From Seminavis robusta (taxonomy: Eukaryota; Bacillariophyta; Bacillariophyceae; Naviculales; Naviculaceae), in contig CAICTM010000225.1 of assembly GCA_903772945.1 (NCBI GenBank), positions 1-64,000 on the forward strand: a DNA stretch of 64,000 nt, given 5' to 3'. How positions within the stretch are numbered: the first letter of the stretch is position 1; every line of letters begins with the position of its first letter. The notes below the pieces were generated by a model, which made no database searches, was not told the origin of the DNA, and was given only the letters and a program-made list of their open reading frames with translations. This document shows positions 41,609 through 53,500 of this stretch, in pieces. A program made the position numbers and the translations under genes.

Positions 41609-43942
41609 CTAGCTGCCTTTTGGAGGGGTGAAACCAACAGCTCGCCGCAATTCATTCAGATAGTGGAGCGGATGATCCGAGCCATTAGCATTTTCTGTCC
41701 GTTTGCCCCTTCGCAAAAACTCGGCCGATTCGATATCGTCCTCTTGGTGCCATGCCAAGAAGGAATGGGATCCAAATACTTCCGAAAACTCGGTATCGCT
41801 CGAGGTGACACTCCAGAATTTCTTGGTAAGGCCAAATGCGTCGTCAGTTGGAATTTCAATGACTTTGGCTACAATCTCGTTGGGGATAAGTTCGAGATCC
41901 TCATTAGTCAAGACCAGTTCTTCGTCAAATTCTGAATGAACGGTCCGTCCCAGGACCAGTAGAATACATAGTCCTCCATAGCACCGTGCCTTAGTCAGCA
42001 TCATTTCCATTGCACAACAGGAACTGGTTGCTTCGGAAGGCGAGAATTTGGGTAGATTGACGACTGATATGAGGAGAGGCACATACGTAGGTGTGCTGCT
42101 GTTGATTCGAATGGAACCAAAAATATCAAACACAGAACAGTCCTCGAATACGTAAAAGGCGGACCGTGACTTGTAGAGATGTTCCAGGAAATGTTGTTGT
42201 GTCCATGCGTGCATCGATTCGTTGAAGCGTAGGTAGTTTTGCGTGAGTTGAATGAAACAAACGGAAGCATCAATGGTTTGTGCGGGAGGTTCAAAGACAA
42301 AATCACCATCACGCGGAGTAGTAGCCTGATCTTGCTCATCATTGCCCCCCTCATCCTCTTCATTGTGTTCTCCGTCTTCCCCTTCGCCGCCGGCGTTGGT
42401 CCTCCCAGGGCCACCCCCGGCAATGAGCAAGTGTATCCAATTGCAAAGCGAAACGGAGAAGTGTTTGCATTCTTTGTCGTCTTTGTTTTGAAATCTTAAA
42501 ATGTCCCCGCAGAAAAGCAAATAGAGTGCACAGAAAACTTCTCCCACATCCCCCGCCGAAGGCACACAGGTTTGCTCGGAAAAGATTTCGGCCATTTTGT
42601 CGGCCCAAAATTTCCGATTGTATCCATGCAAATCTGGTGCACCTGCGGTTGTATAATCCTCCTTCATCAAGCACATGGCCAATCGAGCACAGACGGGATC
42701 GGGCAAATGACAAATTTCGGCTACTCGTTGTTCCATGTCGAGATTTTGCAGCACGGCATATCCTCTCGACACGAGTTCCGAGGCAATATTGAAACTGGTT
42801 TGTCCCATTTGGACTCGTGTGGCCAGGACGCTGAAACACGAGTCCGCGCGTTTCCGCCAATCCTCCTCGTGTGACAAAACGAGTCGTTTCAGAATGTCGA
42901 CTTGTGATTCGTCGTGAAGCAATCGTCGTTCTCCCATTTTTGCAAAGAGGGGTCTTCCGTATGCCACCGATTCATCAAATTCAGTATTGTCGGCTTTGTT
43001 TTGTCGGTGTTTTTTGAGTAAACACCCCATGGTATGAAGCTGAAAAAAAGGTGGATACCGTTCAGATCCGTCCATCCAGTATTCTCCCCAATGCTTTGAT
43101 TCTGGCGGTTCTCGTTCAATGTGTGCAAATTGTAGTGTGGATCCGGCGAAAACAGCGACAACTTTGAGTGGTTGTTTGTTTTTCTTGGCAAGCCACCATT
43201 GAATGCAGTTGAACAAGTGATTGTCTTTTCCCACGAGTATATTCTGTGCTTCGTCAAATAGCAGAACGGTGGGTTTATTGTTGTGACGTTTGCATAGCTG
43301 TTCAAGTTCTTTTTCCACTTCTCTGTATTTCATTTTTGGATCTGGCTCTCGTTTCATGCATTCCTCCATTTCCACGGCTTCATTGTAGGTTTGGCTCATA
43401 TCTCCCTCGAGTTCTCCACTGGAACAGAGTACCAGGACAACGTGATATGACTTATCATCCAAAGTAAAGTACTGTTTGAGTTCATAGAGTAGCTTGGTTT
43501 TTCCCATTCCACTGGATTGTATGAGAGGAAAGTAGGGCGAAAGGAACTTTTGTCTGATTTCCTCGTTCTCGTACCACTCAAACATTTCCACGACACGTGA
43601 CTTGAGCGCTTTCAAGTCGTAGTCGTGACTAAGTGTTGTTTCCTTGACTTGGAAATCGCAACTGACGGCTCCGTAGGAATGACCAGCAGGGTCTGCTAGG
43701 AAGTTGTCTTCGACGACATATTGGAGCATGTATTCCGCTTTGCCTTGTAGTCTAGTCAGCCGCAGAGTCTCGCTGAGGTCGTAGATCCAACTTTTTTGCG
43801 CAAATTTGGAACATAATTCCACAAATTCGAGCAATTCTTCGTGATTTTGACTAATTCGCTGCAGTGCCTGGTCGTTCAGTTCTTGAGGATCCAAGTCTTC
43901 GTTGTCTTCCAGCTTATAAGAAACACGAGCAGTTGACTCCAT
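41609..43942 (-). CDS. P-loop NTPase with DEAQ Walker B, CRN/RHS-like
   Basis: A protein of 777 residues from ATG 43942. Residues 140-152 hold a Walker A motif (QSSGMGKTKLLYEL), and residues 224-233 a Walker B with TVLLFDEAQN. A sensor-like region follows (VVAVFAGSTLQFAH). The arrangement SSGxGKT-LYEL...DEAQ is like the AAA/STAND-type ATPase module found in fungal and oomycete Crinkler-like proteins and in trypanosome RHS proteins; assignment to that group is by motif only. An acidic, low-complexity insert (GGEGEDGEHNEEDEGGNDEQ, about residues 535-555) separates the ATPase part from a C-terminal part with VFEDCSVFDIFGS. There is no signal peptide or membrane segment. In such families the ATPase is often linked to a variable effector domain; none is recognised here. 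Confidence 0.7.
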   Translation of the reverse strand: MESTARVSYKLEDNEDLDPQELNDQALQRISQNHEELLEFVELCSKFAQKSWIYDLSETLRLTRLQGKAEYMLQYVVEDNFLADPAGHSYGAVSCDFQVKETTLSHDYDLKALKSRVVEMFEWYENEEIRQKFLSPYFPLIQSSGMGKTKLLYELKQYFTLDDKSYHVVLVLCSSGELEGDMSQTYNEAVEMEECMKREPDPKMKYREVEKELEQLCKRHNNKPTVLLFDEAQNILVGKDNHLFNCIQWWLAKKNKQPLKVVAVFAGSTLQFAHIEREPPESKHWGEYWMDGSERYPPFFQLHTMGCLLKKHRQNKADNTEFDESVAYGRPLFAKMGERRLLHDESQVDILKRLVLSHEEDWRKRADSCFSVLATRVQMGQTSFNIASELVSRGYAVLQNLDMEQRVAEICHLPDPVCARLAMCLMKEDYTTAGAPDLHGYNRKFWADKMAEIFSEQTCVPSAGDVGEVFCALYLLFCGDILRFQNKDDKECKHFSVSLCNWIHLLIAGGGPGRTNAGGEGEDGEHNEEDEGGNDEQDQATTPRDGDFVFEPPAQTIDASVCFIQLTQNYLRFNESMHAWTQQHFLEHLYKSRSAFYVFEDCSVFDIFGSIRINSSTPTYVPLLISVVNLPKFSPSEATSSCCAMEMMLTKARCYGGLCILLVLGRTVHSEFDEELVLTNEDLELIPNEIVAKVIEIPTDDAFGLTKKFWSVTSSDTEFSEVFGSHSFLAWHQEDDIESAEFLRRGKRTENANGSDHPLHYLNELRRAVGFTPPKGS

Positions 43943-44569
43943 CGTCTTTTTATCTCTAGCTAGCTATTATAAAATGGTAGCAGTATTAGCTAGCTAGAAT
44001 GTGGCGGTAGAGGACACGAATAATGAGATCGCATTGGTTGTGCAACAAAACAACGGCTAATTAATGGCTGACGGAGGAAGAAAAGATCCAAACCAGATGA
44101 TGGATCTTTTTCAAAAGATATAATGTGAGAACTGGTGCGACCTACAGATCTTCCGGACACGTCACGTTACGAGCCGGCAGACCCTCTTGCAAAAGATCCG
44201 TGCGCTAGCTAGCTATACTAGCTAGTAGGCCGTTACGTTTCGCTTCATTCCCTTCATCCGTTTGGTTTCGTCTTTGCGTGCATCTCGGTTGGTGGCGAGA
44301 AAGGGGTGGAAGGCAGAAATCTGATTGGCTAATGAGTACCGAAGAACAATGTATATGTCAGCAGCGATTAAGGAACAAATAAAGAATCGTGACGTAAATA
44401 TGACACATACCTAAGGAGTTAATGTGCTACCTAGTTTCGATTTTCGTGTTTCGCGAAAACAGAAAGAAGGATTCCTCCGTTCGTTCGATCGAAATGACAT
44501 GCTGCCGCTCACCCTCAACTCGACAGTCATTATCTCCACCAAAACGAAGCAATTCCAGCACCAGCAGCA
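43943..44569. other. intergenic
   Basis: Holds ctagctagct words near 43965, 44000 and 44210; no gene recognised. Confidence 0.45.
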
Positions 44570-47395
44570 ATGAATCCACCAACAGCAACAGCAGCTACAC
44601 TCACAATGGAGGAATGGCTGCCAAAGTCAACAGAGAACTCGCAACAGAAGAGAGCATATCACGCCTCCAACAACAACAACAACAGATCCAAGAGAGCGAG
44701 AGAAGAAGGACCACAAACAACACTGGATAGGATGGTAGCAGAAGTCTTTGATCCACTAAGAACTGTGTCATCTGTAAGCCAGACATCTTGGTCTCAGAGT
44801 CCCCAAGAGATCACACTCTGTCTTCTGTATTAAGAATACAATAACAAAAGGACAAGGACCTTTGAATGCGCTGACATGGAGACAATCAAAGAAAGCAGAA
44901 GACTCACCAGACAATTCAGTGCTCTCTACCACTGAATGAGAGAGGAAGCTGGGCATTCCACAAGAGAAAATGGAGAAGCATTCTTTGCTGCTAGAACAAA
45001 CACAGCCAAACCAAAGCAGAGCCGGCAACAGCAACAAAAGGCAGCAATGGCCACTCCAGTAGCTCTTTGTCAAAAGGTAACCACTCTTGTAAATGATAGT
45101 GCCTTTGTGGAAAAGCACAAGAAGAAAGGAGCACCACTGGCAATGCTAGCAATGGCAGAAGCAGTGTCAGAATCCATTACCAGGGCAAAGAATCCAGAAC
45201 TCTTCCACACACACTTCCAAGGACTCACATGACAGTTCCCTCCACAGAGGGCAATTCGAGTCTCCTCACTACCACTCCATTGTTGGGCAGAAACTCCTTC
45301 TAGTGGACTGGAATCGATGTGGAATTACAGTTCCTTGTCCCGATGGAAGATGCTCTGGCAAACTCAAGAATACAAGGACAAACTGGTCACACAACAAGAC
45401 CTTGTTCCCCATCTTTGGCATCACGTGCTCCTCCTTCTTGGTGTATGGTCATGTCCATGGTTTGTGGAAGCTGCAACAGAAGATTCGATGCCAACTCTGC
45501 AGAAGTCCTGGTCTCGATCCCAGACCATGCTTCATTGCTCTATCCAGTGGAGTCCAAGTATGCTCTACCTAACAAGACTTGTCACTTGCAGAGAACAGCT
45601 ACTGAAGTGTTTGACACTATAATGGTTACCTATGCAAATGGAGACCTCTGCAGCCGCCTCATCTACAATGCAATCAACAGAGAGTTCATTAGGTCCTGGC
45701 ATCATACTTCTCATACTGCAAGGAAGTGAAACAGATCCGGTCCATTTCTTCAAAAGGATGGAACTTACATCAGACAGTTTCCTCCCCTTGGTGACACACC
45801 ATCCGTGACATCTATGATGAGGCTTGTGCTTCAAACAGGAATCCGTGAGGATCAGTGACAACCAACGGCACACTAGAGAGATCAAAGTGTCAGTTGCAAC
45901 AAAGGAATCTTCTGCCAAGACCATACATTCCAGGTGATCAAGAACTACTCCAATACTCTTGGTGCTGCTGCTGTTTGGGATGCTGCTACTGAGACTGGTG
46001 AGATTGCATGTGCTGTTCTTGTTCCCACCACCAAGACCATCCACTCTCCATGCTGCCATGCAGCTAGCAAGGAGGAGCCACTTCAACCCAGCTGCCATGT
46101 ACAGCGATACCTGGCCCCACAAGGATGACTACTGGGAGATTCTCTTTCCAGTATCGAGGGAAGACTTGGCTGTTTCATTATGAGAAGAGGATACTGTCAA
46201 CTTTGAGAAAGGGACAATTGATCACTATCAAGCTATGTCGACTCTTGGATTGCTTGATGTGTACTCACCTGATGACTATGAGAAGGCTGCATGCTCTGAA
46301 ACATGGCTCTTATCCACCAATGGCAATGTACTCATGGCTGAGATCTCCGAATGCAAGTCCAAGGTCTTCAGAATCGGTACTCCAAGTATCTAAGGAAGCA
46401 GATGAGGTCACCAGAAACAATTAGACAGAAGTTGCAACAGTGGTTCTGCAGATACAAGGTGACAGCCAGTGATGGTAGCCAGCCAGGACAGGGGCGACTG
46501 GATCCAGTCAAGAACTATACCTTGTTCACTTCTGATACCAAACCAGCAGTAGAGAACTGTGTTGACAAAGCCATTCACTTGGCTGATCCCCTGGCACTGG
46601 AAGACATGTATGACACAATCCTTCCATCGCCAACTCCAAGCACAGCCTCCCAGAGTATCTGTAAGGAGAGGAGAATCCAAACTGGAAGCATTCCATGACA
46701 AGTTTGCTCACTTCGGTAATGGTGGTATGAGGAGGTCTCTTGCTGATGCACTCAACCTGGCTGGAACTGCAAGATACAACCTCAAGATTAGACACAAGAG
46801 AGCCTTCTGTCAAGAATCAGTCTGGCAGAGGGAGGTCAATTCCAGCTGGAGGGAAAGGTTGTTCCATACTGGAACCATTCAAGTTGGCTTACCTAAATGA
46901 GCTGGCACTGGCTGTGGGTGTGGATGAGCATTTCCAAATGCAGAGCCACTGCCACATGATACAGGAGAGAGGTTCTTTTCAGAGTTCATTGTTGAATTCA
47001 AACCACAGAGACAAAAGTATGCACCCAATGATTGTTGTCTTTGTGCAGCTTGCACTGGAGCACCACCGAGTCCACCAGCGATCGAGCCACCGACTCCACC
47101 AGCAATCAATCCACCGACTCCACCAGCAATCGAGCCACCGACTCACCAGAATGGTTCCCCCCCCGCCACCTCCTCCACCACCAACCCAACAGCGTGTGCA
47201 CAAACAACAAACAATTACATGAGTACTGCAAACAAGAAACTTATGTTGGTAATTTGTTCTATACCAGCAACAACACCAGATTCAAATGATGCAACTTGCC
47301 TTAATGCAGCAGCAATTCCAACAATACTGCCATCTCCTTTCCAGCCACCTCCACCAAATGGCTGCTGTCAGAAATATGCCATGGTTGACTAAGGA
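44570..47395 (+). pseudogene. decayed transposase-like gene
   Basis: Coherent protein sequence appears in successive, shifting plus-strand frames. 44606 on: MEEWLPKSTENSQQKRAYHA. 44936-45232: ALCQKVTTLVNDSAFVEKHK. 45449-45729: CGSCNRRFDANSAEVLVSIP, then a motif TYANGDLCSRLIYNAINREF. About 46096-46380: an acidic aromatic stretch (DTWPHKDDYWEILFPVS...) broken by a stop. 46400-46660: QWFCRYKVTASDGSQPGQGR and FTSDTKPAVENCVDKAIHLA. 46690-46800: KLEAFHDKFAHFGNGGMRRS. A zinc-finger-like CxxC and the order of blocks recall algal DNA-transposon proteins that I cannot assign to a superfamily. The many frame changes and stops make it a pseudogene. No terminal inverted repeats were found by eye. Confidence 0.55.
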
Positions 47396-48787
47396 GAGGA
47401 AGACCACCTCATGATCCTACTTCAACTAATTGATGGTATGGGTAGCAACAAATAAATATTTAGTACACCAATTATTTTATTTAGACATCAACTTACATAA
47501 AATTTCCACAATGTACAGCATTGTGTGGTTGCAAGATCCAAGGTTGTCAAGGTCTTCAATACAATCATCAACAAAACTCTGACTCATGGAAACCAAAACC
47601 TGAAAGGAAAATTTGTTGTTGTAGTCATACCAGTGGCAACAAATACCCATGCCAAGCATCCATCATATCTGTCCTTCATTGGAGTGAAAGTCATAGCTGC
47701 TATCCATAATCATTTCCCTCACTAACCAATAGATGCACTCAATCAAGATGTCCTTCCTTTCACAGGGATGTGGCGACTCCAATTTCAGAAAGGGTAGCAA
47801 TAACAGCACGGTACCATTGTGGACTTTTCTGAAGGCCCGATTCAAACATGTAGTCCATGATGCCTGTCATATCAGGAGGAAGTGGCTTGCACGCTCCTTG
47901 CAATATCAACTCCTCAAGAACGGTCACCTCCATGCTGGTTGTGGGCAAACAGAAGTTATCCTCCTCATCACTGTTGTACCCACAAATGACATACTTGCAA
48001 TTGAATCCTGCCTTGTTAACCTCAGCTCATTGAATGGGTATCTGTTGACACTTTGCAGCCACTTGGAGAAGGCAGGAGAAGTAGTTGCGATCCTCATGGT
48101 CGAGTTGTTGTTCTTGTCGTCGGTCGGTAGTGACCAGTATCCGTAGAGGAAGAGGGAGGAGCGTCGGTAGTGGACTGAGCGTCGGTAGTGGACTCAAGGA
48201 GCGTCGGTAGCTAGTGGAAGGAGAGAAGGACGACTTGGATCGGTGGACGGATAGAACGATTAGTAGCATGCATTGTCGCCATTGTGGAAACAACAACAAC
48301 AACAACAACAACACCGGCAACACTCACACCGACTGCTTTCAACAGTGGTATCAGCGATTTGAATTTGTGGAAAGTGGGAAGGTCTGGTGCGAGCGAAGGA
48401 ATGGGAAGGATGAGCCAGCAAGGAGCCGTTGAAAGATTTGAATTGACTGTCAGTTGACATGGTTGACGTATATTCTGACGTATTTTCTTGTTCTTTCTTG
48501 TTCTTCGGACGTCGCAGGGGAGAAGAATTAGGAGACACATGAAGTCATTGCCGTTTCCCCTCTCTCTCGTGTATTTGGCTGGTGTCGAAATGACTGGATG
48601 AAGCCATGCATGCTCTCAACGTCTGGAATTGGGAATCCAACTGATAACCCTCTCCCTCTCCTCTTCTTTTTCCCTCCCCCGCGCTGCAGCCTAACCCCCC
48701 CATAAAGTCGTTGGTGGGTTGGACAACATCAATAGTAAACCCGATTCACACCACAACATCAATACCGGTACCAGGTCATATGGCATC
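47396..48787. other. intergenic, possible gene fragments
   Basis: A minus-strand open segment at 47760-47990 (MEVTVLEELILQGACKPLPP, then MTGIMDYMFESGLQK) is protein-like but has no clear start or continuation; it may be an exon or a transposon remnant. A (CAA)-type microsatellite lies at 48291-48313 and short cgtcggtag repeats at 48118-48210. Confidence 0.4.
48291..48313. repeat. (CAA)n microsatellite
   Basis: Seven to eight uninterrupted CAA/ACA units. Confidence 0.9.
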
Positions 48788-49774
48788 ATGTTGGACGAGG
48801 AGACCTCTCTGGTACCTAAGAATGGTGCTACTAGCGATACTACATGTAGTAATGGTCCAAGCAGAAGATATCCAGATGCCTTTTATGATCCGAAAACGGG
48901 CAAGCTCATGGGAGATCCGGTGGTAGCTCCTGGCGGGATTAGCTATGAGCGTTCCAGTTGGGAACATATTTGTGAGTCTGAAGAGATTCCATCTGCCCCA
49001 GCTTATGACAATCGAGCCTTGAAGCAAGTGATAGAAGAAACTTTGTTGGAGACTGACACCACTGTCATTAGTACTAGAAAAAGTACCGGTACCAGTAGCA
49101 GGAGAGATAGTGGCACAACCATGCTCCTCAAGGTCCACCACAGTGCTAGGAAGAGTATGAGAGGTTTGGTAGAAAAATCCATTCTTCCCAGTGATGACCA
49201 CAAACCATTGAGTGATGCCTATTATTGTCCCATTACCATGATGCTCATGCAACATCCTGTCATTGGGCCGGAAGGATTCACTTTTGAAAAAGAAGCCATT
49301 GAGCATTGGGTAGATGAAAACCAGGTTTCTCCACTCACCAGAACACCTTTGCCCAGCAAGGAACTTTTATATCCCAATTTGGCACTCAAACATTTACTGC
49401 AACTAGAAGCCGATAAGGCAGATGAAGAAGACTCAGATCCATCTATTCGAGACTTCAAACTCGCTCTTCTAGAAACACCTCAAGATCACCAAGAACAAAC
49501 ATCAGAGTACACAGGCCCTAGAACCATGGAAGAATGGCAAACATTGCGCAATCAACGGCGTCAATCCAATGCTCAAACGGATGCAGAGGGTTTTATATAC
49601 TTTGCAATTCTCATATTCTTCCTTGTCCTATATCTGGCCATTTACATTCTTTTGGCCATGTGGCTAGGTTGGGCATTCATACTCGGATGTTGTCTTGCAG
49701 AGCATGGAGGAGACGTATACAGATGCCTCTTTGCCGCTCCAACCGAGCAAGAAGAAGAGGACGATCAAGTTTGA
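48788..49774 (+). CDS. double U-box protein with C-terminal membrane segment, putative E3 ubiquitin ligase
   Basis: The start is ATG 48788 (MLDEETSLVPKNGATSD); the longer open frame begins with TTG. The protein has 328 residues. A clear U-box lies at about residues 143-207: SDAYYCPITMMLMQHPVIGP, EGFTFEKEAIEHWVDENQ, SPLTRTPLPSKELLYPNLAL. This is the RING-like fold that binds E2 enzymes without zinc. A second, diverged U-box-like region sits at residues 28-84 (YPDAFYDPKTGKLMGDPVVA, GGISYERSSWEHI). Near the C-terminus a very hydrophobic stretch of about 36 residues (IYFAILIFFLVLYLAIYILL...) forms one or two membrane helices, followed by a Cys/acidic tail. Ubiquitination at a membrane, perhaps quality control, is the simplest inference. 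Confidence 0.85.
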   Translation: MLDEETSLVPKNGATSDTTCSNGPSRRYPDAFYDPKTGKLMGDPVVAPGGISYERSSWEHICESEEIPSAPAYDNRALKQVIEETLLETDTTVISTRKSTGTSSRRDSGTTMLLKVHHSARKSMRGLVEKSILPSDDHKPLSDAYYCPITMMLMQHPVIGPEGFTFEKEAIEHWVDENQVSPLTRTPLPSKELLYPNLALKHLLQLEADKADEEDSDPSIRDFKLALLETPQDHQEQTSEYTGPRTMEEWQTLRNQRRQSNAQTDAEGFIYFAILIFFLVLYLAIYILLAMWLGWAFILGCCLAEHGGDVYRCLFAAPTEQEEEDDQV

Positions 49775-50509
49775 CCTATCGTACAGTATGGTACCGGTAG
49801 AGCTGACCACAAACAAACACTACGAGTACTGTACGAATACCATTGCCAAACAGATTCTCAAAATGACCGTGGAATCGACTAAACTGGAGTGAGTGACGAG
49901 TCTAGCTAGCAACTGTTGATGGTGCACGACGCTGTTGCGTAGGCATCTCGAGATCTGCTGCCATGCTTTAGACAGGTAGCTAGCTAGAGGAGGGATTTGA
50001 ATCAATCGGTGTAAGAAATGGACCTCGCAATTCGCAGTTCGTAGCCGCAGCTCGCTAGTCGCAAGGTTTTGTAGCCCAGTTACGGTAGTAGGTTCCATCA
50101 ATTGAAGGATTGGATCATTCAATCGTCCGTTTTGTTGCCCCTGAGGCATCCCATGCAGTTGGGCGTACGGTACGGGCTCGTCTTGGGCGGGATAAGTAGT
50201 ACTAGTACACTGTACTCTCCAGGGCTTGCTGCGGGTGGGGCCGAAACTACATAAGCTCCAAGTCTCGGTTCTAGTAGCTAGGTAAAACATGCCAGCTCTC
50301 ATTTCACGTTGACTTAATAAAAACTACATCGAGCTAATGTTATTGATTCGATTCTACCAAGAGTCGGAAAGCAAGAGACGTTGCGACTGAAGCGGACGAT
50401 TAGCGACACTCTAGTTGAGTCAAATGCCTTCTTTCCAAACCTCATTTACCACCACTGATTTAATTCCACATTCACCAAAGCCATTGAACAAAAACCACGC
50501 AAGGAAGAG
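49775..50509. other. intergenic between convergent genes
   Basis: No gene recognised; taccggta near 49793 and gctagctag near 49980. Confidence 0.5.
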
Positions 50510-53500
50510 CTAGATGGTCGGTCGGGCCTTCTTAGCTTCGGGTCCATCAGCAGAGCTGCTTCCAGGTACGCTCTTGCGCTTGGGCTTGGCATCTCGGATG
50601 AGTTGGAGTTTAAGCTTTCCCTGCTTCAACTTGACTCTAGCTTCGAGCAGTTTCACTGGACCAAGTCAATAGAATAGACGCAACATAACCACAATTGAGC
50701 ACGATCGATCGAGGGGAAGTATGGACAAGACATGCAGACGGAAACCAAACGATGCTGAACCTACCTTTCTCTTCCTGAAGCGCAATCTCTTCTTCCATGA
50801 GCTTTTCGCTCTCGGTGCGCAAAACACCTTCTTCCTTCTTGGGGCGACCACGAGCACGTTCCCACACAAAGCCCAGCTTCTCCAGGAGCTCAATGCGCTC
50901 TTGGGAGAGTTCTCCCTTTCGGTACAACTCACGTTGAGTTCCGACCCAAGCACCCAACTTGGAGTGGCCCGTCGGGACTAGGCAGTCGCCGTTCAAATCC
51001 TTGTAGACTTGCAATTGTTCATAGCGACCCTCCCAGAAGTTCTTCTCTTCGGCTTCTCGCAGCTTGCGACGGAGCTCCTGGTTTTCAATCTTGAGATTCT
51101 TTCGATCCGCTCCTAGCTTGGCATTGGCTTGTTGCAGCTTGGCCGTCTTTTCCTTCAACGCCGCAGAAGCCACTGGAACGCCAAATTCGCCATTGTTGCT
51201 TTCGTCTTTAACTCCTGTAGTTGCGTCAGGGGCGGTGGTGACGGCTCCCAATCCTGCCACGACGGCAGGAGCATCTTTAGGACACGTCATGGACTTGGGT
51301 CGCTTGGTGAGCGCACTCGTCGCTCCGGGAGCATTCCAGACGAATCCCAGCTCCTTCATGCGATCGAGACGCTCCTGGGAAAGTTCCTTGCGTTTGCTAA
51401 AGAGTCGCTGCTCACGGACCCAACGTCCAAGCTTTGGATCCTCGGCGTAGTCCACTGGGACGTCCGTGTTGCCGTGCTTGTCGTAGTAGGCTTTGAGCAA
51501 CTGAAAGTTTTCTTCCCAATGACGCTGGATCCGCCAAACAAAACCAATCGACTCGAGCTTCTGAATGTTTTCTTCCGAGAGCTGCCCCTTGTGGTAGAAA
51601 CTGCGCTGGGCCACGACAAACTTGGCCAAGGACTGGTCCTCAAAGTGATTCCGTGGGACATTGCAGTGACCATTCTGTGCCTGATACTGTTTGAGTTTCT
51701 GGAACTGCGCTTCCCAGAACTCTGGTGCGGCCTTGGGCGACCAAATGGCTCCGTCCTGTTGTGGTGGCTGTTGGAACTGAAGTGGGTTATTGGGATCCAC
51801 CACACCACCGTTGGCGGCGTTGAATTTCAGCAGGTACTCTTGCGACTGGAAATAGTTTGGGATATCCGAGGCATAGTTGATCTTCTGCCGTCCTCGAGCG
51901 CACTTCCACGTAAAGCCGAGGGAGTCCATTTGAAAGATTTGTTGATCCGTCAAGATGTTCTTCTTGTAGTCTTGTCGCATGCGCTGGACCCATCTTCCCA
52001 AGGGCAAATCCTCAGGATAAATGGCGGGAACCATACAATCACCGTATCGTTGTTTGAATCCCTGTAGACGTTCTAGCATTTCTTCAAAGGAGACTTGTGC
52101 CTTCTTCTTGTGCGGTACCTTCCACATGAATCCCAAGGCATCGAGTTGCGACTTTTGTTCATCCGAGAGTGACTTGCGTGTGCGCTGCTGTCGAACCCAT
52201 CGTCCCAACTCGAGGTCCTTTTCGTATTCTCTTGGCACGAGGCAGTTTCCATGTTCGAGTTGGTACTGTTGTAGCTTGGCAAACATGCGATTCCATTCTT
52301 CCATATTCTCCCGTCGGACTCCACCCTTTGCCGTGGCGGCGACTCTCCAGACAAAGTAGAGATTCTCGAGTAGAGCGACCTTGTCGTGCGGCAACTTTTC
52401 TTCTCGATAATCACGTCGTTGCTGCTGTACCCATCTGCCTAGCCGTGGATCGGATTCGCACTTTCGAGGTACATCGGAGTTTCCGTGTTTTTGATGATAT
52501 ACTTGCAATCGTTCGTACATGGTTTCCCAAGTTTGTATATCTCGTACTTTCCAAGGGAACGCAATGGCTTCCAGGGCATCGATGCGTGCCTGCGGCATGG
52601 TTTTAAGTCTATAATTGGATCGTTGTGCGTGCACCCATGATCCTAGACTCTGGTCGAGTGGATAATCTTTGGGGACAAGACAATCGCCGTTTGTGTCTTT
52701 GTATGCCTTGAGCCTCCCGAGCATGGTTTGCCACTGTTCTGCGAATCGTTTCTTTTGTGCCTCTCCAGCAGTCTCTTGTGGTTCCTTTTGGTCTTCATCG
52801 ACCTTGTCGTCGTCATCATCGTCATCGTAGTCTACATCAATGTCGTCGTCCTCCTCATCTTGTTCGTCGTCATCGACAATCATGGGTTCCGCCGTCGCTG
52901 CAGCCTTTTTCTTATTATTGTTTGCTTTGGTGATGGAGCCTCGGGGAGTGGCTGCTTTTCCTGCCAGTGTCCTTCGACTGAGCGTGGCGGTTCGTGCCTT
53001 TCGTTTGCTTCGTCGTGCAATGACGGCAATGACTTCTTCATCCGACGTGGACTCGTCGTCATCATCGTCATTGTTGATGTTGTCTTGGTGGTCATTGTCC
53101 TCCTCATCTTGTTCTCCGGCTTTTCGAAAGTTGACCATGGTAGGTTTTCGTGCCGTCTTTTTATTGGCAGCGTCTACATCCGCATCAGGATCTACAGGCG
53201 TGTCGGCGGTATCCTGTGTCTTCTTGATTGCGTCATCTTGAGTCTCCGTGTTTTTTTCCGTCTTGGTGGCGTCATCAGTCTCCATCATGTCTTTGGTGGC
53301 GTTGTTTGCTTCCGATGCAGTTTCGGGTGTTGTGCCAGTGCCAGTACCAGTACCGGCAGCGGACGGTTCGACCTCCGACTTTTTGTCCTCCACCGCATCC
53401 GTCGTATTGGTACCGGTAGCCGCCGGGTCTTTGGGTGGATCAGAGGTCGTTTCAGGTTGCGTGGGGGTGTCCTTTGTAGCTGAAGCTTCAGCGGGAGTTT

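Noticed and set aside
51129-52067. 312-residue plus-strand open frame
   Set aside because: Antisense shadow of the HA repeats; no domain and a poor start context.
52728-53483. 251-residue plus-strand open frame rich in Val, Ile, Ser and Gly
   Set aside because: It is the antisense of the acidic and repeat region of the HA-domain gene; composition follows from the GAT/GAC and GCN codons on the other strand.
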